A stretch of DNA of 64,000 nt from Halobacillus litoralis (GCF_009856445.1 NZ_WMFA01000012.1:1-64000), one strand, 5' to 3'; shown: positions 8,756 through 17,993, counted from the stretch's first letter. Notes: generated by a model from the letters alone, not told the origin. A program made the numbers and translations.

Positions 8756-10528
8756 ATGGGAACTTATGCATTGACTTGGGATTTAGACTCCATTTTCCAA
8801 GGAGGAAGTGATTCAGAAGAGTTGAAGGATTATGTAAGGAAAACCGAACGATATATGGATGATTTGGAGGCAGCCATTCGTACGTTTACACCTCCAAAAA
8901 ATACAGATCAAACAGAAGAACTCAACAAAATTGTAGAGGTTTTGCAGGTAGTATCTAAGCAATTGAGTGAATTCGGGGCCTTTGTGAGCTGTTTAAGTGC
9001 ACAAAATGTCCAGGATAAAAAAGCAAGCATGTGGCAATCGAAAAGAAGTGAGTTGGGTGCGCGTTTAGGTAACGCTCTAACTGAAATGGACCAGGTGTTT
9101 GTTCAAGTAGATGATGATGTATGGAAATCCTTATTGAATCAGGCCCCTTTTAAAGCCATTTCTTTTGTTTTGAATGAGAGGCGTTCTCTTGCAAAGGACA
9201 AATTAGAAGTAGGAAAAGAATCTCTTATCAACGACTTGGGCGTGGATGGTTATCATGCGTGGGGACAAATGTATGATGCCCTTGTCGCGAAGTTATCCAT
9301 TGAGATGAACGGGGAAAAGTTATCTGTGGGACAAGCATCTAATCGCCTGGACAACCCGGACCGTTCGGTGAGGAAAGAAGCGTTTGATAAACTGCAGGAA
9401 ACTTGGGGAGAGGCTTCGGACTTGTTCACGGAGACCTTAAATCATTTGTCCGGTTTCAGACTTCAGACTTACAAACGCCGCAAATGGGAGAATGTTTTAA
9501 AAGAGCCTCTCGACTACAATCGAATGAGCGAAAAAACACTAAATGCCATGTGGGAGACGATTACGGAATATAAAAATCATTACGTTCCCTATATGAAAAA
9601 GAAAGCAGAGAAGTTAGGGCTTGAACGTTTGAGCTTTTATGACGTAGAAGCCCCCTTCGGAGAGGCCGATCAGAAAATGAGCTTCCAAGAAGGAGCTGAG
9701 TTCATTATCCAACAGTTCAGGAAGTTCAGTCCTAAAATGGCGGATTTTGCAGAAATGGCTTTTGAAAAAAGGTGGATTGAAGCAGAGGATCGCTCTGGAA
9801 AACAACCGGGTGGTTTTTGTACAAGTTTCCCCGACAGTGGGGAAACAAGAATTTTCATGACGTATTCAGGTAGTCCGTCCAGTGTAGCTACACTAGCGCA
9901 TGAACTTGGTCATGCTTATCATCAGCATGTCATGAATGAATTACCCGAGCTGAATCAAGGATATGCGATGAACGTTGCGGAAACAGCTTCGACGTTCGCA
10001 GAAATGATTGTAGCGGATGCGGCCGTTAAAGAGGCGTCTACGGAAGCTGAAAAAATGGTTTTACTAGAAGATAAAGTCCAGCGTAGTGTCGCTTTCTTCA
10101 TGAACATCCATGCACGGTTCTTATTTGAAACGCGTTTTTATGAAGAGCGCAAGCAGGGGGTCGTTTCAACAGAGCGGCTGAACGAGTTGATGACAGAGGC
10201 CCAGCAAGAAGCTTACGTACACACGTTAGATGAATATGATCCGACCTTCTGGGCTTCCAAGTTGCATTTCCACATCACAGATGTCCCTTTCTATAACTTC
10301 CCATACACCTTTGGGTATCTTTTCAGCATGGGAATCTACGCGAAGGCCCTTGAAGTTGGTCCAGCGTTTGAAGATCGCTATATCGCCTTGCTGCAGGATA
10401 CAGGAAGGATGGCTGTGGAGGATCTTGCGAAGAAACATTTGGATGTAGATTTAGAAGAGAAAGATTTCTGGGTGCATGCATTGGAATTGTGCCTTTCTGA
10501 CCTTGAGTCATTCATGGATTTAGTTTAA
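8756..10528 (+). CDS. M3 family oligoendopeptidase (PepF/Pz-peptidase type)
   Basis: A cytoplasmic zinc metallopeptidase that cleaves medium-size peptides. The zinc motif HELGH (His382, Glu383, His386) sits in TLAHELGHAYHQ, and the third ligand is expected in the following NVAETAS helix. Length 590 is normal for the family, and the long helical N-terminal lobe (residues 1-350) is present. Ribosome site AAAGGGGAAG precedes the ATG. A pterin dehydratase gene starts 15 bases downstream and is likely cotranscribed. Confidence 0.92.
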   Translation: MGTYALTWDLDSIFQGGSDSEELKDYVRKTERYMDDLEAAIRTFTPPKNTDQTEELNKIVEVLQVVSKQLSEFGAFVSCLSAQNVQDKKASMWQSKRSELGARLGNALTEMDQVFVQVDDDVWKSLLNQAPFKAISFVLNERRSLAKDKLEVGKESLINDLGVDGYHAWGQMYDALVAKLSIEMNGEKLSVGQASNRLDNPDRSVRKEAFDKLQETWGEASDLFTETLNHLSGFRLQTYKRRKWENVLKEPLDYNRMSEKTLNAMWETITEYKNHYVPYMKKKAEKLGLERLSFYDVEAPFGEADQKMSFQEGAEFIIQQFRKFSPKMADFAEMAFEKRWIEAEDRSGKQPGGFCTSFPDSGETRIFMTYSGSPSSVATLAHELGHAYHQHVMNELPELNQGYAMNVAETASTFAEMIVADAAVKEASTEAEKMVLLEDKVQRSVAFFMNIHARFLFETRFYEERKQGVVSTERLNELMTEAQQEAYVHTLDEYDPTFWASKLHFHITDVPFYNFPYTFGYLFSMGIYAKALEVGPAFEDRYIALLQDTGRMAVEDLAKKHLDVDLEEKDFWVHALELCLSDLESFMDLV

Positions 10529-10543
10529 GAGGAGGAGAGAACG

Positions 10544-10843
10544 ATGGAAGAAAAGTTGATCCCGCAAGAAGAAAAGGAACGACGGGTTTCACAGTTAGAC
10601 GGTTGGAAGCTTACGGATGAAAAATTCATTGTTAAGCGGTACCGGTTTGGTGAATTCCTGACGGGCGTCCAGTTCGTCAATCATATCGCTGAATATTCTG
10701 AGGATATTCAACACCATCCATTCATCAGCATTGACTATAAAATGGTGACCTTGAAGCTTACTTCCTGGAATGCCAAGGGGCTCACAGAACTTGACCTCTC
10801 CTGTGCGGTGAAATATGATGAACTCTATGATTCAATCAAATGA
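10544..10843 (+). CDS. 4a-hydroxytetrahydrobiopterin dehydratase (pterin-4a-carbinolamine dehydratase)
   Basis: This 99-residue protein of the PCD/DCoH family dehydrates 4a-hydroxytetrahydropterins. The central block FVNHIAEYSEDIQHHPFIS carries the conserved histidines of the family, followed by the VTLKLTSWNAKGLTELD strand. No aromatic amino acid hydroxylase is in the window, so its physiological pterin is unclear; molybdopterin recycling has been proposed for such orphans. AGAGGAGGAG precedes the ATG. It is the second gene of a unit with the M3 peptidase. Confidence 0.88.
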   Translation: MEEKLIPQEEKERRVSQLDGWKLTDEKFIVKRYRFGEFLTGVQFVNHIAEYSEDIQHHPFISIDYKMVTLKLTSWNAKGLTELDLSCAVKYDELYDSIK

Positions 10844-10878
10844 AAAGAAGCCGCTCCTTTCGGGAGCGGCTTCTTTTA
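10843..10878. terminator. Bidirectional terminator
   Basis: AAAGAAGCCGCTCC and GGGAGCGGCTTCTTTT form a 12-base stem shared by the dehydratase and the convergent pseudouridine synthase gene. Confidence 0.9.
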
Positions 10879-11814
10879 TGATGAGGCTTGGTCTAACGAC
10901 TTCACTTGTTCATCTGTAAATAAGGGGGAGTCTTTTGCTGGCATGGCAAGACACTGGATTTCCTTTTCTGTGAACGGGTGAATCAACGTAAGCCTCGCAG
11001 CATGAAGAGCTTGTTTGTAATCGATGCTTCCTTTTCCTCCGTACATTTCATCGCCTAGGAGCGGGTGGCCGATATGACTCAGGTGGACTCGGATTTGGTG
11101 GGTCCTGCCGGTTTGTAACTGTAATTTCACTAAAGAAGCATCATAAGAGCCTTCGTATGAGAGAACTTCGTAATGCGTTTCCGCATGCTGGCCCCCTTGC
11201 GAGACTCTTCTTCTTACAGGATGGTGGCGGTCTTTACCAATCGGTTGCTCGATTTTGCCGTGACGTGGTTTCAGCTTCCCGTGTGCCCAAGCTAAATACG
11301 TTCTTTTAATTTTACGCTCCTGTAACTCTTTTCCGAGCATGGCAATAGCAAGATCATGCTTAGCAAAAAGGATGGCTCCCGAAGTATCCCGGTCCAGACG
11401 ATGGACATATTTCGGCGTTGCCTCAATGCCATTCATTTGAAAATAAAAAGCTACTCCATTTACAAGAGTATCATGGTCATGAGGTGTATTCGGATGTGTG
11501 AACACACCTGCAGGTTTATTGACTACCAGCATATGATCATCTTCGTAGATGACGTCAATATCCATATATGTCGGGGTAACTTCCAGTGTTTGCGGGCGAA
11601 AAAGCCGGACGCGAAGAATGTCACAACTATTGACTCTTGCCGTTTTCCAATGAGGGTTTTCATTGTTTAAAGTTACTTCTTTGTTGGAACGGAAACTATG
11701 CATCAACTTTCTTGGTACATTCCATTCCTTCTTCAGAATTTTTTCGACCGTAAACCCTTCCCACTGATCAGGGATGATGACTTCAAGCCAATCTCCCATA
11801 CGTTTCGTCTTCAT
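10876..11814 (-). CDS. RluA family RNA pseudouridine synthase
   Basis: It isomerises uridines in rRNA or tRNA. The RluA signature HRLDRDTSG contains catalytic Asp141, followed by TYLAWAHG and the late LQTGRTHQIRVHL motif. The N-terminal 20-80 region resembles an S4-like RNA-binding part. At 312 residues it is similar in size to B. subtilis YhcT, YlyB and YjbO; which of these it corresponds to cannot be settled here. It is monocistronic on the minus strand. Confidence 0.92.
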   Translation of the reverse strand: MKTKRMGDWLEVIIPDQWEGFTVEKILKKEWNVPRKLMHSFRSNKEVTLNNENPHWKTARVNSCDILRVRLFRPQTLEVTPTYMDIDVIYEDDHMLVVNKPAGVFTHPNTPHDHDTLVNGVAFYFQMNGIEATPKYVHRLDRDTSGAILFAKHDLAIAMLGKELQERKIKRTYLAWAHGKLKPRHGKIEQPIGKDRHHPVRRRVSQGGQHAETHYEVLSYEGSYDASLVKLQLQTGRTHQIRVHLSHIGHPLLGDEMYGGKGSIDYKQALHAARLTLIHPFTEKEIQCLAMPAKDSPLFTDEQVKSLDQASS

Positions 11815-12129
11815 TTCTACACCTAATTTCCTAAAATACTGAATACCCGGGGCGTTAATCGTACATATTGGTACCAGGTACGAACTGCCCTATATTGTAC
11901 TCTTTCCTGTACCGTTTACGCAATGACCTCTATGTTGTTCCTTGTGCATCTGGGAATAAATGGGGGGAGGCTTAAAAGGTAAGACTATAACAGTGGAGCT
12001 GCTAGCTAGTTAACAGGGTGCACTTAGACTCCTGATGTTAACGATATGTAAAGCTGGTATCTATGGTAATAGAACTATGTTATAATAGAAGGGTTGAATA
12101 ATTTGTGATACGAAAGAGGTGTGTGCTTC
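11815..12129. other. Intergenic region between divergent pseudouridine synthase and typA genes
   Basis: About 315 bases without a gene. The visible signal is the typA extended -10 element near its right end. No repeat or structured leader was found. Confidence 0.5.
12078..12086 (+). promoter_or_regulatory. Extended -10 promoter element of typA
   Basis: TGTTATAAT (TGn-TATAAT) lies 43 bases before the typA start. No convincing -35 hexamer. Confidence 0.55.
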
Positions 12130-13971
12130 ATGCAACACAGAGACGATATTCGTAATATAGCGATCATCGCGCACGTTGACCACGGAAAAACAACATTGGT
12201 CGACCAAATGCTTCACTATTCCGGAACTTTCCGTGATAACGAGCATGTCGATGAGCGCGCTATGGACTCTAATGATTTGGAAAAAGAACGCGGCATTACG
12301 ATTTTAGCCAAAAATACCGCCATCAATTATAATGATGCGCGTATAAATATTCTAGATACACCGGGTCACGCTGACTTTGGTGGAGAAGTGGAACGTATTC
12401 TCAAGATGGTTGACGGTGTACTTCTTGTAGTTGATGCTTATGAAGGCTGTATGCCTCAAACACGTTTTGTGTTGAAAAAAGCATTGGAACAAAAACTGAC
12501 ACCGGTTGTCGTTTTGAATAAAATCGACCGCCCGAATGCTCGCCCGGATGAGGTTGTCGATGAAGTTCTTGATCTGTTCATCGAGCTTGGCGCTGATGAT
12601 GAGCAGCTGGAATTCCCAGTCGTTTATGCTTCTGCATTAAACGGAACTTCAGGAGATGAACCAGAGGATCAGCAGGAAACAATGGATCCGATTTTCAAAT
12701 TGATCATGAACAACATCCCTGCTCCTGTAGATACAAAAGAAGATCCGTTACAATTCCAGGTGACGCTGCTTGATTACAATGATTATCTTGGCCGTATCGG
12801 AGTTGGACGTGTCTTCAATGGCTCAATCAAAGTAGGCCAGCAAGTATCCTTGATGAAAAAGGATGGATCGGTGAAGAATTTCCGTGTTTCCAAGTTGTTC
12901 GGTTTCATCGGTTTGAAACGTGTTGAAATCGAAGAAGCCAAAGCGGGAGATATTATCGCCCTTGCCGGCTTGGAAGATATCAACGTCGGAGAAACGGTGT
13001 GTCTACCTGAACACCAGAATGCGATGGAAATCCCTCGTATTGACGAACCGACACTACAAATGACATTCCTTGTTAACAACAGTCCGTTTGCCGGGCGTGA
13101 AGGTAAATATGTAACGTCCCGTCAAATCGAAGAGCGTTTGATGACACAACTTGAGACGGATGTCAGCCTACGTGTCGATCCAACAGATTCTCCGGATGCC
13201 TTTACGGTTTCTGGACGTGGTGAACTTCACCTTTCCATCCTAGTGGAAAACATGCGTCGTGAAGGTTATGAACTTCAACTTTCCAAGCCGAAAGTTATCC
13301 TGAAAGAGATCGACGGACAAACGTGTGAACCGGTAGAACGTGTTCAAATCGATACTCCTGCCGAATACCAAGGTGCGGTTATGGAATCGATTGGTTACCG
13401 TAAAGGTGAAATGCAGGACATGGTCAATGATGGGAATGGTCAAGTCCGTCTTGAATTCTTAGTACCATCTCGTGGTCTGATTGGTTATTCCACAGAGTTC
13501 ATGACGCAGACACGTGGCTACGGAATCTTGAACCATACTTTTGATGGCTATGCCCCACTTGTAAAAGGTCAAGTCGGTGGACGTCGTGAAGGTGTTCTGG
13601 TTTCTCTTGATAAAGGGAAAGCCTCCACTTATGGAATCATGAACCTTGAAGATCGCGGAACCATTTTCGTTGAACCTGGTACAGAAGTGTATGAAGGAAT
13701 GATCGTTGGTGAACACAACCGTGAAAACGATCTTACCGTTAACATCACAAAAGAGAAACATTTGACCAACATCCGTTCAGCGAACAAAGATACGACGAAT
13801 ACAATTAAGAAAACTCGTCAAATGACGCTTGAAGAAGCCATTGAGTATCTTGATGATGATGAATATTGCGAGGTAACACCTGAAAATGTTCGTCTTCGTA
13901 AAAAATACTTGAATAAGAACGAACGTGAAAAAATGGCGAAGAAGAAAAAGCTTCAAAATACAGAAGTTTAA
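12130..13971 (+). CDS. typA: Translational GTPase TypA/BipA
   Basis: TypA is a ribosome-binding GTPase of the EF-G type, involved in ribosome assembly and growth at low temperature or stress. G-motifs are intact: AHVDHGKTT (G1, residues 14-22), GITI (G2), DTPGH (G3), NKID (G4). The domain order is GTPase, EF-Tu-like domain 2 (about 200-300), EF-G-like domains III and V, and the BipA-specific C-terminus ending in basic residues. The ATG at 12130 is preferred over GTG at 12121 because AAAGAGGT (12113-12120) is nine bases from it. 613 residues, normal. Confidence 0.97.
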   Translation: MQHRDDIRNIAIIAHVDHGKTTLVDQMLHYSGTFRDNEHVDERAMDSNDLEKERGITILAKNTAINYNDARINILDTPGHADFGGEVERILKMVDGVLLVVDAYEGCMPQTRFVLKKALEQKLTPVVVLNKIDRPNARPDEVVDEVLDLFIELGADDEQLEFPVVYASALNGTSGDEPEDQQETMDPIFKLIMNNIPAPVDTKEDPLQFQVTLLDYNDYLGRIGVGRVFNGSIKVGQQVSLMKKDGSVKNFRVSKLFGFIGLKRVEIEEAKAGDIIALAGLEDINVGETVCLPEHQNAMEIPRIDEPTLQMTFLVNNSPFAGREGKYVTSRQIEERLMTQLETDVSLRVDPTDSPDAFTVSGRGELHLSILVENMRREGYELQLSKPKVILKEIDGQTCEPVERVQIDTPAEYQGAVMESIGYRKGEMQDMVNDGNGQVRLEFLVPSRGLIGYSTEFMTQTRGYGILNHTFDGYAPLVKGQVGGRREGVLVSLDKGKASTYGIMNLEDRGTIFVEPGTEVYEGMIVGEHNRENDLTVNITKEKHLTNIRSANKDTTNTIKKTRQMTLEEAIEYLDDDEYCEVTPENVRLRKKYLNKNEREKMAKKKKLQNTEV

Positions 13972-13973
13972 AA

Positions 13974-14021
13974 ACAAAGAAAGCCCGGGGCCTATTGGTA
14001 GGCCCCGGGCTTTCTTTGTTT
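13974..14021. terminator. Bidirectional terminator, very stable
   Basis: AACAAAGAAAGCCCGGGGCC and its complement form a 20-base stem with an eight-base loop between typA and the convergent lipoprotein gene. Confidence 0.92.
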
Positions 14022-14771
14022 TTATTGGACTACTTCGAGCATCTCTTTTTGATGTCCGTGGATCTCTTCTGCAGGTTTCTCATAGTGAATATTGATGGTG
14101 TATGAACCAGTTTCAGGGAATGTATAATTCGCTGTGTACTCTCCAGGTTCCTCTTCTTCGGCATCGATGTAGGTATGTTTTTCCATTAAATCAGAACTAA
14201 TTTCGTAGCGTACACGTGCTTCTGAAAAAGGCTCTTCCATATGGTTGATATGTGCTGTCAACGTCGATGTTTCTCCAGCTTTAAAAGTCTGCTCTGTCAT
14301 CAAGTGGACCATAAACTTCCCACTGCTATCTCCATGGTCGTGCCCACTGGCTTCTGCCTGTTGTCCGACTGCTACTTCTTTTTGCGGCATCGTGTGAAGG
14401 TCTCCAACCTGAGTATGGGCGATGACCTGGTATGTGCCTTCTTTATCAAAGCTGTAGTTGATGGTATAAACTCCATCTTCTGTATGCTTTGCTTTAATCG
14501 TGTCAGATGAATCCTGCCCCTCTTCACTGTACCAAATCTCAAATTCCACATACTCTGCATCCGGGACAGGCTCTCCGCCCTGAGTGACAATTGCTTGAAT
14601 AGTGGTATCGTCGTTTGCAGGGAGTGGCTCATGCTCGAAATTCACTTGTACTTCAGGAATTTCAGCCACCTTGTTATTTTCCTCAGCGGCGGTGGAATCC
14701 TGTTCGTTATTATTTGAAGAACAAGCACTGATTACAAGTAAGAAAATAATGGATAATAATACTTTTTTCAT
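14022..14771 (-). CDS. Lipoprotein with two FixH/YtkA-like domains
   Basis: The signal peptide ends in the lipobox VISAC with lipidated Cys17, so the protein is anchored outside the cytoplasmic membrane. Two repeats of an immunoglobulin-like YtkA/FixH domain follow: about residues 40-133 (ending GTYQVIAHTQVG) and 150-245 (ending GSYTINIHYEKP). Each has the pattern alternating polar strands, GEYTANYTF or GVYTINYSF, and a closing strand. B. subtilis YtkA has one such domain. A short His-rich linker (SGHDHGDS) between them could bind metal. Function is unknown. Confidence 0.82.
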   Translation of the reverse strand: MKKVLLSIIFLLVISACSSNNNEQDSTAAEENNKVAEIPEVQVNFEHEPLPANDDTTIQAIVTQGGEPVPDAEYVEFEIWYSEEGQDSSDTIKAKHTEDGVYTINYSFDKEGTYQVIAHTQVGDLHTMPQKEVAVGQQAEASGHDHGDSSGKFMVHLMTEQTFKAGETSTLTAHINHMEEPFSEARVRYEISSDLMEKHTYIDAEEEEPGEYTANYTFPETGSYTINIHYEKPAEEIHGHQKEMLEVVQ

Positions 14772-14889
14772 ATGGCATCTCCTTTATCTGTGTATTGGAG
14801 CCTTTAGTTGTCCAAACCTACAATTAGGATATCATTTAAAGCTTTGACATTCCTGCTTAATTTTAGACTATCTTGTGACAATACATGAG

Positions 14890-14925
14890 GAAAAAAAAGA
14901 GAGGGAGCTGTTGGAAGCTTCCCTC
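14890..14925 (-). terminator. Terminator of bshB2
   Basis: On the minus strand GAGGGA and TCCCTC close a hairpin followed by TCTTTTTTTT right after the stop. Confidence 0.75.
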
Positions 14926-15611
14926 TACTTGACGTTGTCGTTATTCCAATCATACGTATAAAAACGTTCGTCTGTCACCCATTTTAATGCTTCAGGGTCA
15001 TTGACTTTGATGCCTTCCTCAAGCATCTCAAGCATTCTTGCTGTTTGAGAAATGTGAGCACGCATCGCTGCCAATTTTTCATTCTGCACGGAGCGAATGT
15101 CATTGATGACATCCGGCTGTCCCAATTTCTCTTCTGTATCATTGGCAAAAGCTACGGCGTGAAACTTAGGTCGATCTTTTTCATCCATTTCCCTCAATGC
15201 GCGTACGACTGCGCGTGCCGTCGCTTCATGGTCAGGATGGACAGCGAATCCAGGATAGAAACTGATGACCAAAGAGGGTTGCAGTTCATCCACCAAATGG
15301 CGGACCATGTCTTTCATTTCACGATCGTCTTCAAATTCAAGCGTCTTATCTCTCAACCCCATCATTCGAAGGTCTTCAATGCCCATCGCTTCGGCAGCTT
15401 TAACTAATTCTCTCTTTCTGATTTCAGGAAGGGACTCTCTCGTTGCAAACGTAGGTTTTCCTAGATTGCGCCCCATCTCTCCAAGCGTGAGACACGCATA
15501 GGTAAGGGGAGTTCCTTGTTTTATATAAGAGGAAATTGTCCCGGAAACTCCGAACGCTTCGTCATCGGGATGCGGGAAAATAACGAGTACATGTTTTTCT
15601 TGTTCGATCAT
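14925..15611 (-). CDS. bshB2: Bacillithiol biosynthesis deacetylase BshB2
   Basis: A LmbE/PIG-L-type zinc deacetylase that removes acetyl from GlcNAc-malate in bacillithiol synthesis, or from S-conjugates of bacillithiol. The zinc motif PHPDDE lies at residues 13-18 and the third ligand in HPDHE near residue 128. At 228 residues it matches B. subtilis YojG (BshB2) rather than BshB1. The yojF partner found next to it in B. subtilis is absent here. It is monocistronic; the ATG follows AAGGAGTG. Confidence 0.9.
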   Translation of the reverse strand: MIEQEKHVLVIFPHPDDEAFGVSGTISSYIKQGTPLTYACLTLGEMGRNLGKPTFATRESLPEIRKRELVKAAEAMGIEDLRMMGLRDKTLEFEDDREMKDMVRHLVDELQPSLVISFYPGFAVHPDHEATARAVVRALREMDEKDRPKFHAVAFANDTEEKLGQPDVINDIRSVQNEKLAAMRAHISQTARMLEMLEEGIKVNDPEALKWVTDERFYTYDWNNDNVK

Positions 15612-15725
15612 ATTCTTTCACTCCTTCAAGAGGATCACTAACCTACATTATTGCTTAAATCAGAAAAAATGAAAAGTCATTTGTTTATAAGCTTTTCTCA
15701 TTCCATCAGTTATTATTTACCTAAC

Positions 15726-16297
15726 GCTCCCGTTTGTGGAAGACTCAGTTTCGAGATGTTCGTGTCATTCTAGGGGCTCCGGGAAAAGGTTCGCTTTCCA
15801 TGGGGCGGGCGGTAAGCCTCCTCAGGCTCCGCCTTCCGGGGTCTCACCTGTCCCACACGTCCCATAGGAGTCTCACCGTTTCCCTCCGCCCCTTTACCTT
15901 ATAAGTGTCTCGAAACTACTTCTAAAATGGTCAGCTTGAATGATTGAGGGAAGTGGATGATTCGAACAGCTGTATTCATAAGTAATGTTCCAATTCTTCT
16001 CCCCTAGGCGGCCATATAGTGCGTTGTATCAAGCATTTGCGTACAATAGGGTAGAGTTTATATCATTTCACCTCTCATAACTATACAAGCTGAATTTTTA
16101 AGAAGTGGTTTCGAGAACCATACTTGGTTAAGGGGCGGAGGGGAATGGCGAGACTCCTGCGGGAAAAAAGTGCTTGGTGAGACCCCACAGGACGCAGTCC
16201 GAGGAGGCTCACCGCGCTCCCGCGGAAAGCGAGCTATTCCCCATAGCCCCCACCCACTCAATAAAAGTCTCGAAACTGAGTCTTCAACAATCCTGCC
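15726..16297. repeat. Composite two-unit intergenic repeat (572 bases)
   Basis: The left outer end reads GCTCCCGTTTGTGGAAGAC and the right outer end GTCTTCAACAATCCTGCC. The left unit closes near 15922 with TCTCGAAACTACTTC, and the right unit opens near 16100 with AAGAAGTGGTTTCGAGA. Both inner ends carry an AGCTGA-like tag, so the two units face each other. The right unit holds GGGGCGGAGGGGAATGGCGA and GAGACCCCACAGGACGCAGT blocks shared with the 32.5- and 56.5-kb copies. This fills most of the gap between bshB2 and nadE. Confidence 0.85.
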
Positions 16298-16412
16298 ATT
16301 TACTTTAATAACTCTCTAGTATAGTTATTTCCTATAATAAAGCTTTAGGTTTATATTTTCCCTTTTAAAGGAAAGCAATCCTTAGATTGTAAAATGAAGG
16401 GAGTTATTGAAG

Positions 16413-17153
16413 ATGGAAGAAAGAATTGAGCATTTGACTAATTGGCTGAGGACGAAGACAGAAGAAGCAGGTGCTGACGGTCTTTTGGTCGGTATAAGCG
16501 GTGGTATTGATTCTGCAGTGGTGTCCTACTTGATTAAGCGAGCGTTCCCTGAAAATTCCTTAGGTGTAATACTTCCAATTAATAAAGGGGTGGAAGACCA
16601 AACCGATGCTTTGGCTGTTGTAGAAGGAGCAGAGCTTAATTATGTTGGTATTGAATTGACGGATGCTTATCAAACCACTTACGACACCATTAAGAACCAG
16701 CTGAATGAAAAAGGGGATTGGAATAACGAGAAGTCTCAGCTGGGTGGTGCGAACCTTCAAGCCCGTCTGCGGATGAGTACGCTTTATGCTGTTGGAAACA
16801 ACTATAACTACCTTGTTGTAGGTACGGATAATGCCGCAGAAGATTATACCGGCTACTTTACGAAATACGGAGATGGGGGAGTGGACCTTGTTCCTCTGAT
16901 CAATTTAAGAAAAGAAGAAGTGAAGGAAATGGCCGAGGCACTGAATGTCCCGGACTCGATCGTTCATAAAAAACCGAGTGCAGAACTTTGGGAAGGGCAG
17001 ACAGATGAAGAAGAACTGGGGATGTCTTATGATACGATCGATGCTTATCTGAGAGGGGAAAAGATCGATCCCGAAGATGAAAAGAATTTAAAAGAACTTC
17101 ACAAGAAGACTGAACATAAACGGCAGGTTCCTGCAGGCCCCGAACGCTTCTAA
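16413..17153 (+). CDS. nadE: Ammonia-dependent NAD(+) synthetase
   Basis: NadE amidates deamido-NAD to NAD as the last step of NAD synthesis. The PP-loop SGGIDSA is at about residues 27-33, and KPSAELWEGQTDEEE is the conserved substrate-loop motif. There is no glutaminase domain, so ammonia is the nitrogen donor. The 246-residue form is shorter than B. subtilis NadE (272). A TTG at 16407 is in frame, but the GAAGGGAG site (16397-16403) is better spaced from ATG 16413. It is followed 19 bases later by an isochorismatase-family gene, suggesting an NAD salvage unit. Confidence 0.95.
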   Translation: MEERIEHLTNWLRTKTEEAGADGLLVGISGGIDSAVVSYLIKRAFPENSLGVILPINKGVEDQTDALAVVEGAELNYVGIELTDAYQTTYDTIKNQLNEKGDWNNEKSQLGGANLQARLRMSTLYAVGNNYNYLVVGTDNAAEDYTGYFTKYGDGGVDLVPLINLRKEEVKEMAEALNVPDSIVHKKPSAELWEGQTDEEELGMSYDTIDAYLRGEKIDPEDEKNLKELHKKTEHKRQVPAGPERF

Positions 17154-17172
17154 GGAGAGTGATTATAGAATT

Positions 17173-17730
17173 ATGAGCCAGGATACAGCACTCATCATCA
17201 TTGATATGATTAATAAAATGGATTTTGATGGTGGAGAAAACCTACTAGAAAACAGTCTTCCTGTCGCAAAGCGTTTGAGTGAATTCAAAAAAGAGGTCAA
17301 ACAGCAAGGCATGCCAGTGATTTATGTGAATGATAACTTTGGGCTTTGGCAGGACAATGCAACTGAATTGTTGGAAGAATGTAAAAAGGGGATAGGAAAA
17401 CCTGTGGTTGAACAAATGGAGCCTGATGAAGATGATTACTTTATTATTAAACCGAAGCATTCGGGCTTTTTTGGAACACAGTTAAGTATTCTCCTAGACC
17501 ATCTAGAGGTGAAGAACCTTATTTTGACTGGAGTAGCCGGTGATATCTGTGTCATTTTTACAGCGAATGATGCTTATATGAGGGAATATAATATTTGGGT
17601 GCCGGAAGACGGGACAGCGTCTGAGTATAAGGATGATAATAAAAATGCTTTAAGAATCGTGAAGCGATCTTTAGGTGCTAGAACAGATTCCTTAGATCTC
17701 TCCCTTATAAATGATATTTTCAACAGTTGA
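17173..17730 (+). CDS. Isochorismatase-family cysteine hydrolase (possible nicotinamidase)
   Basis: An alpha/beta hydrolase of the isochorismatase family. The expected catalytic triad is visible: Asp11 (IIIDMIN), Lys95 (KPKHSGFF) and Cys126 (GVAGDICVIFTA). Location directly after nadE suggests hydrolysis of nicotinamide to nicotinate, but the metal-binding Asp-x-His-x-x-His of classical PncA is not evident, so another amide is possible. The AAGGAG site is 15 bases from the only in-frame start, so translation may depend on nadE. Its stop codon lies inside the -35 element of the following leader promoter. Confidence 0.82.
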   Translation: MSQDTALIIIDMINKMDFDGGENLLENSLPVAKRLSEFKKEVKQQGMPVIYVNDNFGLWQDNATELLEECKKGIGKPVVEQMEPDEDDYFIIKPKHSGFFGTQLSILLDHLEVKNLILTGVAGDICVIFTANDAYMREYNIWVPEDGTASEYKDDNKNALRIVKRSLGARTDSLDLSLINDIFNS

Positions 17731-17757
17731 CAGTAGGGAGTACCTGTCATATATTAT
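17727..17757 (+). promoter_or_regulatory. Promoter of the mutS2-like gene leader
   Basis: TTGACA (17727-17732), 19 bases, TATTAT (17752-17757). The -35 overlaps the stop codon of the upstream gene. Transcription would begin near 17764, giving a leader of about 345 bases. Confidence 0.6.
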
Positions 17758-17818
17758 AAGGGAACACAGGTGATGGTTTCACGAATGTAACTTTAAACCC
17801 GTGAAGGAGAAATGATTT

Positions 17819-17842
17819 ATGAGTGTGGTTGTTCTTAACTAA
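17819..17842 (+). CDS. Leader peptide MSVVVLN
   Basis: A seven-codon frame, ATG to TAA, with an ideal AAGGAG site nine bases upstream and a promoter in front. Its size and its overlap with an RNA stem that precedes two terminators fit the leader peptides that control antibiotic-resistance genes such as erm and ABC-F genes. The S-V-V-V stretch resembles the I-A-V-V stalling motif of the ErmA leader; that resemblance is inference. Confidence 0.55.
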   Translation: MSVVVLN

Positions 17843-17955
17843 TCCATGAACTGGATACGTCCTGAAAAAAGTGTGCGAAAGCATGCTTGGTTTGTTATAC
17901 CCTTTTTCAGGAACAGTTAAGAACAAGCATAAGCATAGCTGGATAAAACGATCCT

Positions 17956-17993
17956 AAAAGCTATGACTGGCTTATTCAGTCATAGCTTTTTTT
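17956..17993 (+). terminator. First leader terminator
   Basis: AGCTATGACTG (17959-17969) pairs with CAGTCATAGCT (17977-17987) and is followed by a run of seven T. Confidence 0.85.

Noticed and set aside
16058-16261. Open frames inside the intergenic repeats (also near 32225-32783, 46600-46830, 56670-57047, 8310-8501)
   Set aside because: They follow palindromic repeat sequence, lack ribosome sites and change frame between copies.
17811-17837. Alternative leader frame MIYECGCS starting at 17812
   Set aside because: Its ATG is only two bases from the AAGGAG site, too close for efficient initiation; the frame at 17819 is nine bases away.
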